Source: Acidimicrobiaceae bacterium
Lineage (GTDB): Bacteria > Actinomycetota > Acidimicrobiia > Acidimicrobiales > Ilumatobacteraceae
Assembly (NCBI GenBank): GCA_024641005.1
Contig: JAHEDX010000009.1
Span: 16,564-80,563 of the forward strand
DNA: 64,000 bases
Reading direction: 5' to 3'
Shown: in pieces, positions 8,540-16,649 of the stretch
Position numbering within the stretch: position 1 is the first letter of the stretch
Layout of the letters: each line of letters starts with the position of its first letter
Position numbers and translations under genes: made by a program
Notes under the pieces: model-generated
Told to the model about the DNA's origin: nothing
What the model saw: the letters and a program-made list of their open reading frames with translations, nothing else
The model's database searches: none

Positions 8540-9039
8540 GCACCATGAAGAGAAGGCGATTCCTGTCGCACCTGTGGCAGGCGGGCGCAGCCCTGGTCGC
8601 ACTCGCCGGCGCCTGGACCTCGTGGGATCTGTTGCGCCCCGGTGAGGCGAAGGGTTTCGGCGGCAAGATCCGCACGGTGCCGCCCGCCGCGATCCCCGAG
8701 AACGGGGTGATCGAGATCGCTGCCGCCCGCGCCTATCTGGTCAACATCGGCGGCGAGGTCGTCGCGCTCTCGCAGAAGTGCACCCATCTCGGCTGCCGGG
8801 TGCCGTGGTGCGAATCATCCAGCGCGTTCGAATGCCCGTGCCACGGGTCGGTGTTCAACCGGGCCGGCGAGTATCGCGCCGGGCCGGCACCCCGAGGCAT
8901 GGACCGGCATCCGATCGAGGTCGGCACCGACGGTCTGATCTACATCGACACCGGCTCCACCGAAGACGGCCCTCCGCCGGGCCCCGAGACGATCGACGAG
9001 CCGGTCACCGGTCCGAACTGCGCACAGGGAGCCGAGTGA
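8536..9039 (+). CDS. Rieske [2Fe-2S] protein of the cytochrome bc/b6 complex
   Basis: Moves electrons from quinol to cytochrome c (167 residues). The cluster ligands are Cys82/His84 in CTHLGC and Cys100/His103 in CPCHGS; Cys87 and Cys102 form the conserved disulfide. The N-terminus KRRRFL followed by a hydrophobic helix (residues 12-28) resembles a Tat-type signal anchor, the usual export route for Rieske proteins. The protein ends in an acidic Pro/Glu-rich tail. ATG 8536 overlaps the subunit IV stop, and TGA 9037-9039 overlaps the next ATG. Confidence 0.95.
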   Translation: MSTMKRRRFLSHLWQAGAALVALAGAWTSWDLLRPGEAKGFGGKIRTVPPAAIPENGVIEIAAARAYLVNIGGEVVALSQKCTHLGCRVPWCESSSAFECPCHGSVFNRAGEYRAGPAPRGMDRHPIEVGTDGLIYIDTGSTEDGPPPGPETIDEPVTGPNCAQGAE

Positions 9040-9497
9040 TGCCCTACGAGTACGCCAACGACGACGACATCGAGCGATCGACCAACACCTGGATGGTGGC
9101 CGGGGTTGCGCTGCTGTTCCTGATGGCGCTGGTGTTCCCGTTCTACCGCTGGTACGAGCCCGCAGCGCGCGCCGACAGCCGCGAGCTGCAGGCGGCCTCG
9201 CTGGCCGCCGAGGGTGAGAGTGTGTGGACGTACAGCTGCGCCTCGTGTCATGGAACTTCGGGCGAAGGTGCCGTCGGCCCCGCGCTCAACTCCAAGCAAT
9301 TCCTGCAGTCGGCGACCGACGCCCAGGTGGGGACCTTGATCGCCGTGGGCATCCCCGGTACACAGATGAACGCGTTCTCGCTCGATCACGGCGGCCCGCT
9401 CACCTCCGAGCAGATCAAATCGGTGGTCGCCTACATCCGCTCGTGGGAGCCGAATGCTCCGGATCGGCCGGACTGGCGTGACATGGTCGGCGGTTGA
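9039..9497 (+). CDS. Membrane-anchored mono-heme cytochrome c
   Basis: A 152-residue class I cytochrome c with one N-terminal anchor helix (about 18-36). The heme motif is CASCH (Cys67, Cys70, His71) and the likely axial methionine is Met110 in GTQMNAF. It follows the Rieske gene and may serve as the c1/f-like acceptor of the complex, handing electrons to the oxidase. The start overlaps the Rieske stop (TGATG), and the TGA overlaps the TTG of the next gene. The operon therefore holds two mono-heme cytochromes c at opposite ends; which is the physiological electron acceptor cannot be told from sequence. Confidence 0.9.
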   Translation: MPYEYANDDDIERSTNTWMVAGVALLFLMALVFPFYRWYEPAARADSRELQAASLAAEGESVWTYSCASCHGTSGEGAVGPALNSKQFLQSATDAQVGTLIAVGIPGTQMNAFSLDHGGPLTSEQIKSVVAYIRSWEPNAPDRPDWRDMVGG

Positions 9498-10003
9498 TCG
9501 ACCTGGCATCCTCGCGTTGGTTTCGGCTCGCTGGAGTCCTCATCGCGTGCGTGCTCGGGGCGTGTTCGTCGGGCGCCGAGGATGGCGAGCCGTACGGTGC
9601 CGTCGCGTTCGACACCGGGGCACCGGTGACGGTCGATCAGTTCCTCGGGGGTCCTGTCCTGCTGGCGGGTTGGGCCACATGGTGTGTGCCGTGTGAGCGT
9701 GAACTGCCGGCGCTGAACGTCTTCGCCGCTTCGCCGCAGGCGGCACAGCTCACGGTCGTCGCCGTGAACCTCAACGACGCATCGGTTGGTCGCACCGACA
9801 TCGAAGCCATGCTCGATCGGCTCGACGTGACGCTCCCGGTGTGGCGCGACGTCGACGGCACCCTGTTGACCCGGTTCGGTGGCTCGCTGATGCCGTACTC
9901 GGTGCTGCTCGACAGCGAAGGCCAGGTAGCAGCGTCGTGGGTCGGCGCAATCGACGTCGACGACGACGAATTTCTCGCGTCGATCGCCGCGGTGTCGGAC
10001 TGA
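9494..10003 (+). CDS. TlpA/ResA-like thioredoxin lipoprotein
   Basis: Thioredoxin-fold protein (169 residues) with a lipoprotein signal: a hydrophobic stretch at 11-21 and lipobox LGAC with Cys24. The redox motif is WCVPC at 63-67, and a cis-proline region (LMPYSVLLD) is present. Family members act outside the membrane, keeping the CXXCH cysteines of apocytochrome c reduced for heme attachment. Its place at the end of an operon with two c-type cytochromes fits that job. The only start that keeps the signal peptide is TTG 9494, which overlaps the cytochrome stop (TTGA), so this is a rare-start, translationally coupled gene. Confidence 0.85.
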   Translation: MIDLASSRWFRLAGVLIACVLGACSSGAEDGEPYGAVAFDTGAPVTVDQFLGGPVLLAGWATWCVPCERELPALNVFAASPQAAQLTVVAVNLNDASVGRTDIEAMLDRLDVTLPVWRDVDGTLLTRFGGSLMPYSVLLDSEGQVAASWVGAIDVDDDEFLASIAAVSD

Positions 10004-10138
10004 CTCACTGCACAGCCAGCTGGGACGTGATCGGCACGAGCTGACGGGCACGATGTGACCTTCGACGGTTGCGAGGGCCGCAACGCCGAGCGCATCATCG
10101 GGGTGTCGGATGTCGACGGTCCGCGTCCGGAGGTGCGC

Positions 10139-11566
10139 ATGTCGGCGAATCGAGTCCCCATGCTGAGCTTCATCGGCGGGGCGCGAACGGTCACCGGGAG
10201 CAAGACCCTGATCGACACCAGCGACGCGCGCGTGCTCGTCGACTGCGGGTTGTTCCAGGGTCGCAAAGAACTCAGGCAGGCCAACTGGAAGCCCTTCCCG
10301 GTGCCCATCGAGTCGATCGACGCCGTCGTGCTCACCCATGCCCATGTCGATCACTGCGGCTATCTGCCGCGCCTGTGGCGACTCGGGTTCCGGGGACCGG
10401 TGTACTGCACACAGGGCACGCGCGACCTCGCTGCGATCGTGCTCCCCGACAGCGGTCACCTCCAAGAGGAAGAGGCCGAGTTCGCCAATCGGATGGGCTT
10501 CTCGAAGCACGACCCTGCCGAGGCGCTCTACACCGAGGAGGAGGCGACCAACAGCCTCGAGTTGTTCGAGACGGTGCCGTTCGACGAGCTGCGCTCGGTC
10601 ATCGCCGGCGTCGACGTCACCTGGCGGCGGGCAGGGCACATCCTGGGAGCGGCCTCGCTGCACGCACGGCTGACCGAAACCGACACCGACGTGGTGTTCA
10701 GCGGCGATCTGGGCAGGCCGGCCCATCCGATCCTGCTGCCGCCCGACGACATCGGACCCACCGACGTGATCGTCGTGGAGTCGACCTACGGCGACGAGGA
10801 GCACCTCACCATCGACCCCGAAGACGAGATGGCACGCGTCGTCAACGACGCAGCTGCGTGCGGTGGTGTCGTGGTGATACCTGCCTTCGCTGTCGACCGC
10901 ACCGAGGTGGTGCTCTGGCACCTCAACGAACTCGTCGAACGCGGCGAGGTGCCAGACGTGCCCGTCTTCGTCGACAGCCCGATGGCGAGCAGGGCGCTGG
11001 ACCGATACCGCTCAGAGGTCCGGCGAAGGTCCCCCGAGATCCGGCCCGAGCTGTTCGGCCGTGAACTGTTCTCGTCGATCAACCTGACGGAAACGCGAAC
11101 GACGGCCGAGTCGAAGGCGCTCAACGATCGCCGCGGTCCGATGGTGATCATCTCCGCGTCGGGCATGGCGACCGGCGGACGGGTGGTGCATCACCTGGCA
11201 CGCCACATCGGCGACAGCCGCAACACCGTGATGCTGGTCGGATTCCAGGCACCCGGCACCCGTGGCGATCGACTTCGCTCGGGTGCCACCACCCTCAAGA
11301 TGCTGGGCCACTACTTCCCGGTGCGCGCCGACGTGTGTTCGATCGAACTCTCGACGCATGCCGACCAATCCGAACTACTCGACTGGATCGCGACTGCGGA
11401 CCATCCGAACCGGGTGTACGTCAATCACGGTGAGCCGGATGCCTCCGATGCACTCGTCCAAGCCATCTCGTCTCGTTTCGACGTGATCACCGTGTCGCCC
11501 GACGCCGGCGAGCGCGTGCGGCTCGATCGGCTGTCGAGCCATGCACATCGACCTGGACATCGTTGA
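10139..11566 (+). CDS. Metallo-beta-lactamase / beta-CASP family RNA hydrolase
   Basis: A 475-residue protein of the beta-CASP branch of metallo-beta-lactamases, related to the archaeal and eukaryotic CPSF-type nucleases. The zinc motif HAHVDH is at 67-72, a further ligand lies in GHILGAASLH, and the beta-CASP insert with VIISASGMATGG follows. The C-terminal motifs (VNHGEPDA) complete the fold. ATG 10139 was chosen over an upstream GTG because GGAGG at 10129-10133 sits 5 bases before it and conserved sequence begins there. It probably cleaves or trims RNA. It lies 135 bases after the respiratory operon and is likely a separate unit. Confidence 0.88.
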   Translation: MSANRVPMLSFIGGARTVTGSKTLIDTSDARVLVDCGLFQGRKELRQANWKPFPVPIESIDAVVLTHAHVDHCGYLPRLWRLGFRGPVYCTQGTRDLAAIVLPDSGHLQEEEAEFANRMGFSKHDPAEALYTEEEATNSLELFETVPFDELRSVIAGVDVTWRRAGHILGAASLHARLTETDTDVVFSGDLGRPAHPILLPPDDIGPTDVIVVESTYGDEEHLTIDPEDEMARVVNDAAACGGVVVIPAFAVDRTEVVLWHLNELVERGEVPDVPVFVDSPMASRALDRYRSEVRRRSPEIRPELFGRELFSSINLTETRTTAESKALNDRRGPMVIISASGMATGGRVVHHLARHIGDSRNTVMLVGFQAPGTRGDRLRSGATTLKMLGHYFPVRADVCSIELSTHADQSELLDWIATADHPNRVYVNHGEPDASDALVQAISSRFDVITVSPDAGERVRLDRLSSHAHRPGHR

Positions 11567-11630
11567 CCCGGACTGCGGTCGGGGCCGAGCGGGAACGGCC
11601 GGCCGCCGGGCAGAGGTGCCGCGCCGACGG

Positions 11631-11639
11631 TTATCCACA
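11631..11639 (+). other. Isolated DnaA-box-like 9-mer
   Basis: TTATCCACA, an exact match to the consensus DnaA box, occurs once in the 236-base gap between the hydrolase gene and the SHOCT-like gene. No second box, AT-rich unwinding element, dnaA, dnaN or partition gene is near, so there is no case for a replication origin. It may be a DnaA titration or control site, or chance. The rest of the gap shows no clear feature apart from the ribosome site of the next gene. Confidence 0.3.
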
Positions 11640-11802
11640 GCCGCTGGTAGGGTCGATGGTTCTCGGGTCACGTGTCTCGCTCGGGCATGTCGGTGAGCTG
11701 CCGGTCCGTGCCAGCTCGACTCCGCAGCCCGAATCGACCGGCCGATACCCTGTTCGCACCGCTTGCGGTGTTGACGGCGGCACCTCGGCGAAAAGGAGAC
11801 TC

Positions 11803-12054
11803 ATGAGCCAGGCACGATTCCAGAAGCGTCAACGAGAGATGCAGCGCGCCGAGAAGGCCAAGGCCAAGGCTGCCCGCAAGGCCGAGCGCGTGGAAGCGGC
11901 GGCCGATGCCCCCGACGAGGAGCCCTCAGACACCGACGCCGGCGCCGTGATGGCCAAGCTCGAGGCTCTCCACAAGGCATTCGACGACGATCAGATCGGC
12001 TTCGACGAGTTCGAAGAGGCCAAGCAACAGCTGCTCAGCCAGCTCCAGGTCTGA
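11803..12054 (+). CDS. Small basic coiled-coil protein with SHOCT-like C-terminus
   Basis: An 83-residue cytoplasmic protein. Residues 1-37 are a Lys/Arg/Ala-rich helix, then an acidic linker (38-50), then a short domain at about 51-83 with the pattern of SHOCT-type oligomerisation motifs (LEALHKAFDDDQIGFDEFEEAK). ATG 11803 follows AAAAGGAGA, a strong ribosome site. SHOCT domains are usually found at the ends of larger proteins; here it stands almost alone with a nucleic-acid-like basic segment. Function is unknown; binding of RNA, DNA or membranes is possible from charge alone. The 3' end is partly repeated downstream. Confidence 0.75.
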   Translation: MSQARFQKRQREMQRAEKAKAKAARKAERVEAAADAPDEEPSDTDAGAVMAKLEALHKAFDDDQIGFDEFEEAKQQLLSQLQV

Positions 12055-12109
12055 CCCCTTCCCACCTCCCTGCACCCGCTGCATCACCAGCAGGTGCTCA
12101 GCCAGCTCC
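12032..12109 (+). repeat. Direct repeat of the SHOCT gene 3' end
   Basis: The 15-mer TGCTCAGCCAGCTCC occurs at 12032-12046 inside the end of the small gene and again at 12095-12109 after its stop. The bases just before each copy are also similar, so a segment coding for roughly QQ-L-LSQL was duplicated beyond the stop codon. It looks like a remnant of a local duplication rather than a mobile element. Confidence 0.55.
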
Positions 12110-12246
12110 GATTCGCCGACCAGAATTTGCCTCGCCACGCCGCGACGCAGCAAGGTGCCACTGCGCCGATCCCTCCAGTGGCCACCTCGAGTCGGGCGAC
12201 CGCTCGTTTCGCGGTGACCGACCCTCGTTCAGGAGTTGACACACCC

Positions 12247-13716
12247 ATGAGCTCGCTCGATCCCCGCACCCCGATCATCGTGGGCGCGGCTCAGCTCAAC
12301 GACCGCGACCACGGGTCCGAACCGGTCGATCTGATGACGCGATGTGCTCAGGCCGCACTGGCCGACACGGCATCGGCCCGCGTGCGCGACCGTGTCGATG
12401 CCGTACGGGTCGTGTGGGGTGTCTGGCCGTACGCCGATCCCGGACGCCTCGTCGCCGACCGCTTGGGCGCGACGAACGCACGGACCACGGTCACCACCAT
12501 GGGTGGCAATCAGGTGTACGACCTCGTCGCCGATACCGCCTCCCGGATCCAGTCCGGCGAGCTCGACGTGACGATCCTGTGCGGAGCCGAGACGCTACGA
12601 ACCCGCCGCAGCGATCACGCCAGGGGAGTTCGCACCGAGTACCTGACCGAGCGGGAGGGAGCATCGCCCGACGAAGTGCTCGGCATGGACCAACCGCTCA
12701 ATACCGATGCCGAGCGGGCGATCGGCATCGAGACCGTCTCGCGTTTCTACGCGATGGCCGAGACCGCCCTGCGCCATCGACTCGGAGAGGGTCTCGACGA
12801 GCACCGCGCCCGTGTTGCAGGACTCTGGGCCCGGGCCAGCGAGGTCGCGGCAGCGAACCCGACGGCATGGACCCGGCGCTCGGTCTCCGCCGACGAGATC
12901 GCAACCGAATCCGCCACGAACCGACCCGTGGCATCGCCCTACCCGAAGCTGATGACCTCGAACCTGAACGTCGATCAAGGCGGGGCCGTCGTGATGTGTT
13001 CGGTCGAAGCCGCCGAGGCCCTCGGGATACCCCGCGACCGCTGGGTCTTCCCCTGGTCCGGGGTCGGCGCCGCCGACCACTGGTATCCGACCAACCGTTG
13101 GGCCTTCGACCAGTCGCCTGCGATGAGGATCTCGGGTCTGCGGACGCTCGAGCTCGCCGGGCTCGGCATCGACGACTGCGATCTGATCGACCTGTACTCG
13201 TGTTTTCCTGTCGCCGTGCAGGTCGCCCAGCGCGAGCTCGGTGTCGACCCGACCCGGCCCTTCACCATCACCGGCGGGCTCACCTTCGCCGCTGGTCCTC
13301 TGAACTGTTATTGCCTGCTCCCGCTGACCCGGGCTGTGTCCCTGCTGCGCGATGCGCCCGATCAACGGGCACTGCTCACCGGAAACGGAGGGTCGTTCAC
13401 CAAGCACAGCTCGATCGTGCTCGCCGCCGCACCCTCTGGACGTGGGTTCGTCACCGACGACGTCCAGAAAGCTGTCGACGCGCTGCCATCCCGGCCGACC
13501 CCGAACCGACCGGTCGGCGACGTCACACTCGAGACGTACACGGTCACGTCCGATCGCGACATGCAGCCAGAACGGGCGATCATGGCCGCTCTCGATGCGG
13601 ACGGTCGGCGCCACTGGGCGAGATCGACCGAGCCGGCGATGATGGCCGAACTCTTGGCGAACGACTGCTGCGAGCGTGCGATGCACCTCGACGGCGACGT
13701 CGCCACCCTCGTATGA
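12247..13716 (+). CDS. Thiolase-like protein (acetyl-CoA acetyltransferase superfamily)
   Basis: A 489-residue thiolase-fold protein with the modern C-terminal extension seen in actinobacterial thiolase-like proteins (about 400-489). N-terminal motif PIIVGAAQLN and C-terminal motif NGGSFTKHS are typical of this subgroup. At the usual nucleophile position there is GGN (residues 86-88) rather than a cysteine, so classical thiolysis chemistry is doubtful. Members resemble mycobacterial thiolase-like proteins and are often near fatty-acid or steroid degradation genes, but none is adjacent here. ATG 12247 is preceded by AGGAG 11 bases upstream; in-frame upstream sequence has low-complexity composition and overlaps the duplicated segment. 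Confidence 0.8.
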   Translation: MSSLDPRTPIIVGAAQLNDRDHGSEPVDLMTRCAQAALADTASARVRDRVDAVRVVWGVWPYADPGRLVADRLGATNARTTVTTMGGNQVYDLVADTASRIQSGELDVTILCGAETLRTRRSDHARGVRTEYLTEREGASPDEVLGMDQPLNTDAERAIGIETVSRFYAMAETALRHRLGEGLDEHRARVAGLWARASEVAAANPTAWTRRSVSADEIATESATNRPVASPYPKLMTSNLNVDQGGAVVMCSVEAAEALGIPRDRWVFPWSGVGAADHWYPTNRWAFDQSPAMRISGLRTLELAGLGIDDCDLIDLYSCFPVAVQVAQRELGVDPTRPFTITGGLTFAAGPLNCYCLLPLTRAVSLLRDAPDQRALLTGNGGSFTKHSSIVLAAAPSGRGFVTDDVQKAVDALPSRPTPNRPVGDVTLETYTVTSDRDMQPERAIMAALDADGRRHWARSTEPAMMAELLANDCCERAMHLDGDVATLV

Positions 13717-13735
13717 GCCGACGGGCGACCGGGTG

Positions 13736-14734
13736 TCAGACCAGCGTCGGTCGCGGGGCGAGACCAGCGGCGCGATAGCACGCGTCGACGATCTCCATGT
13801 TGCGAACGCCGTCGTCAGCGGTCGTGGGAAACGCGATGCCATCGTTGATGGCATCACGAAAAGCGACCAGCTGGTGGAAATAGGTGCTCGTGCGGTCGCC
13901 TACGTACCGTTCGGTCGCACCCGCAGTCTCGACGGTGATCACCGCTCCCCCGTTCTGCGGGGCCAGAGGATTGGCGGCCATCATCGTTCCGAGCGCCCCG
14001 GTGACCTTGAGATAGGCGACGACCGAGTCACCCTCGGCGATCATCGACGACCCGACCGAGCCGGTCAGACCCGACGGCCACCTGAGTTCGGCGACCAGCG
14101 ACCCGTCGATGTCGGGCACGGGACAGACAGCGGTCGCGGACACGACATCGGGATCGCTGCCCGCTGCGAAGCGGGCCCACTGGATCGAGTAACAGCCGAG
14201 GTCCATGGTGGCCCCACCACCGATGGCGAGGTCCCACCGGATATCGGTGCGAGGGATCCGGCCGTCGGGAATGTCGAACACCGCCTCGATCCGGTCGAGC
14301 CGACCGAGCACCCCCGAGTCGAGCACCGCCCGGATCTGCTCGGCGTACGGGTGGTAGCGCCAGTGGAACGCCTCCATCACCACCACGCCACCGGCACGGG
14401 CGGCGTCGGCGATCAGTCGAGCGTCATCGGCGTTCGCGGCGAACGGCTTCTCGCACAGCACATGCTTGCCCGCCTCGATCGCAGCGATCGCCGACTCACG
14501 ATGCAAGCTGGCCGGCGAGCCGATGTAGACGGCATCCACCTCGTCGGAGGCGATCAGATCGGCATACGAGCCGTACGCGTGGGGAATGTTCCATTTCGCC
14601 GCCGCCGCGCGGGCGCGGGCCAGATCGCGAGCTCCGACGGCGGTCAATTCGACGCCGGCAACCTCGGGCGCCGGGTCGATCACCGCCGCCTGGGCGATAC
14701 GAGAAGCTGCGACGAGGCCGAGACGGATGCTCAT
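13736..14734 (-). CDS. Gfo/Idh/MocA-family NAD(P)-dependent oxidoreductase
   Basis: A 332-residue dehydrogenase acting on sugars, cyclitols or related alcohols with NAD(P). The N-terminal Rossmann motif is GLVAASRIA (residues 6-14), and the catalytic-site signature EKP is at 95-97. A C-terminal beta-sheet domain has the GGGATMDLGCY pattern of the family. Substrate cannot be told. It is the only minus-strand gene here; its start at 14734 faces the amylosucrase gene (GTG 14772) across 37 bases, so the two share a tight divergent promoter region and may be linked in sugar metabolism. Confidence 0.87.
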   Translation of the reverse strand: MSIRLGLVAASRIAQAAVIDPAPEVAGVELTAVGARDLARARAAAAKWNIPHAYGSYADLIASDEVDAVYIGSPASLHRESAIAAIEAGKHVLCEKPFAANADDARLIADAARAGGVVVMEAFHWRYHPYAEQIRAVLDSGVLGRLDRIEAVFDIPDGRIPRTDIRWDLAIGGGATMDLGCYSIQWARFAAGSDPDVVSATAVCPVPDIDGSLVAELRWPSGLTGSVGSSMIAEGDSVVAYLKVTGALGTMMAANPLAPQNGGAVITVETAGATERYVGDRTSTYFHQLVAFRDAINDGIAFPTTADDGVRNMEIVDACYRAAGLAPRPTLV

Positions 14735-14771
14735 GCGGCGGATGGTAGCAAGCAGACCTACCCTGATCGCC

Positions 14772-16649
14772 GTGACGACTGACTTCGAAGCCCGCGTGCA
14801 GGAATGGCGGCCCGATCTCGATGCTGCGCTGTGCGGGCTCTACGGCGACGACGCCGGCCGGATCGGTGATCAGCTGGTCGCGGCCGCACGCCGGGTGAAC
14901 GAGCGACGCGACCCCGAGCTGATCGACCTCGACCGGTCACGGGCAGCAGCACCGTTCTGGTACCAGCAACCGCAACGGGTCGGCTACATGGCGTACGTCG
15001 ACCGCTTCGGCGGCGACCTGGCCGGGGTGCGGGCGCGGATCCCCTATCTCGACGAGCTCGGGGTCGACACCCTCCACCTCTTGTCGCTCCTGCAGCCGCG
15101 CCTCGGCGAGAGCGACGGAGGCTACGCCGTTCGTGACTACCGTGTGCCCGACGCCCGGCTGGGCACCCCTGCCGACCTCGACGATCTGATCACCGATCTG
15201 AGGCATCACGGGATCAGCCTGTGCGTCGACTTCGTGCTCAACCACACCAGCGATGATCACGAATGGGCGACTGCCGCCAAAGCCGGCTCCGAGTACCACC
15301 GGGCGCTCTATCGGATGTACGCCGATCGCACCGAGCCGGACGAGTGGGAGCAGAGCTTGCCGGAGGTGTTCCCCGAACTCTCGCCCGGCAGCTTCACGTG
15401 GAACGCCGACCTGGGCCGATGGGTGTGGACCACGTTCCGCGAGTTCCAGTGGGACCTCGACTGGTCCAACCCCGACGTGATGCTCGAGGTGTGCGCGCTC
15501 GCATTGCATCTCGCGAACCTCGGTGTCGAGATCCTCCGGCTCGACGCGATCGCATTCACTTGGAAGCGCCGTGGCACGAACTGTCAGAACCAACCGGAAG
15601 CGCACCTCATTGCTCAGGCCCTGCGGGCCACGATGGCGATGGCTGCGCCCGCGTGCCTACTGCTCGCCGAGGCGATCGTCGGACCCGACGACCTGGTCGG
15701 ATATCTCGGCCGGCACGAACGCGAACGTCGCGAGTGTGAGCTGGGCTACCACAACCAGCTGATGGTGCAGTGCTGGTCGATGCTCGCGTCACGTCGCGCC
15801 GACCTTGCGCGCAACGCCATGGCCCGACTACCCGACACCCCCGGACGAGCCACCTGGTTCACATATGTGCGTTGCCACGATGACATCGGCTGGGCGATCG
15901 ACGATGTCGATGCCGAAAGCATCGGTGTCACTGGCGCGGGGCACCGCGAGTTCCTGGCCGCGTTCTACCGAGGCGATTTCTGGCAGTCGTTCGCCCGAGG
16001 GGTGCCCTTCGGCGTCAATCCGGCGACGAACGACGAGCGCACCAGCGGCATGACATCGACCCTCGCAGGCGTGGCGGCCGCGCTCACGGGCGACGACGCG
16101 AACGACCTCGATCTGGCCGTGCAACGGATGCTGCTCGTCTACGGGATCGTGTTCGGCTACGGCGGCATCCCGGTCATCTACATGGGTGACGAACTCTGCC
16201 AGGGAGACGACCGCTCGTATGTCGACGACCCCGACCGCGCCGCGGACAGCCGCTGGACCCACCGACCGGAGTTCGACGATCGAGCTGCTGGCGAGCGGCA
16301 GGATCCGTCGACGCTGACCGGTCGCGTGTGGGCAGGGATGCGACACCTGATCGAGACGAGGAAGGCCTGTCAACCACTCCACGACGACGATGCCGTCGTG
16401 CGCCTGTTCGACCCCGGCTACTCGTCGGTGTTCGCCTGGCACCACCACCATCCCCGGTTCGGGGACATGGTCGGACTGGCGAATGTCGGGCACACCGTTG
16501 CCGTCGTCGACCGGCACCCGACACTGCCGGCCGGGGCCATCGACGTGCTCGCTCCCGAGGACCCGGATCCGTGGCGGCTGGCACCACTCCAGGTGCGGTG
16601 GATCACCTCCGAGCGCGGGTACGCGACGATCCCGCATCCAGCCTCATGA
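14772..16649 (+). CDS. Amylosucrase-like GH13 glucosyltransferase
   Basis: A 625-residue GH13 enzyme closest in pattern to amylosucrase, which builds alpha-1,4-glucan from sucrose, or to related sucrose hydrolases. Catalytic signatures: nucleophile Asp258 in RLDAIAF, acid/base Glu300 in LLAEAIV, and the stabilising aspartate at 370-371 in RCHDDIGW, the last being diagnostic of the amylosucrase group. FVLNHTSDDHEWA is also typical. GTG 14772 is the chosen start; ATG codons further upstream lie inside the divergent oxidoreductase gene. The stop overlaps the next ATG (ATGA), coupling it to a potassium channel gene. No signal peptide is seen, so it acts in the cytoplasm. Confidence 0.88.
   Translation: MTTDFEARVQEWRPDLDAALCGLYGDDAGRIGDQLVAAARRVNERRDPELIDLDRSRAAAPFWYQQPQRVGYMAYVDRFGGDLAGVRARIPYLDELGVDTLHLLSLLQPRLGESDGGYAVRDYRVPDARLGTPADLDDLITDLRHHGISLCVDFVLNHTSDDHEWATAAKAGSEYHRALYRMYADRTEPDEWEQSLPEVFPELSPGSFTWNADLGRWVWTTFREFQWDLDWSNPDVMLEVCALALHLANLGVEILRLDAIAFTWKRRGTNCQNQPEAHLIAQALRATMAMAAPACLLLAEAIVGPDDLVGYLGRHERERRECELGYHNQLMVQCWSMLASRRADLARNAMARLPDTPGRATWFTYVRCHDDIGWAIDDVDAESIGVTGAGHREFLAAFYRGDFWQSFARGVPFGVNPATNDERTSGMTSTLAGVAAALTGDDANDLDLAVQRMLLVYGIVFGYGGIPVIYMGDELCQGDDRSYVDDPDRAADSRWTHRPEFDDRAAGERQDPSTLTGRVWAGMRHLIETRKACQPLHDDDAVVRLFDPGYSSVFAWHHHHPRFGDMVGLANVGHTVAVVDRHPTLPAGAIDVLAPEDPDPWRLAPLQVRWITSERGYATIPHPAS

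Noticed and set aside
11631-11639. Possible replication origin at the DnaA-box 9-mer
   Set aside because: Only one box, no AT-rich region and no origin-linked genes.
12342-13778. Alternative plus-strand frame over the thiolase-like gene
   Set aside because: Arg-rich without motifs; shadow of the conserved frame.
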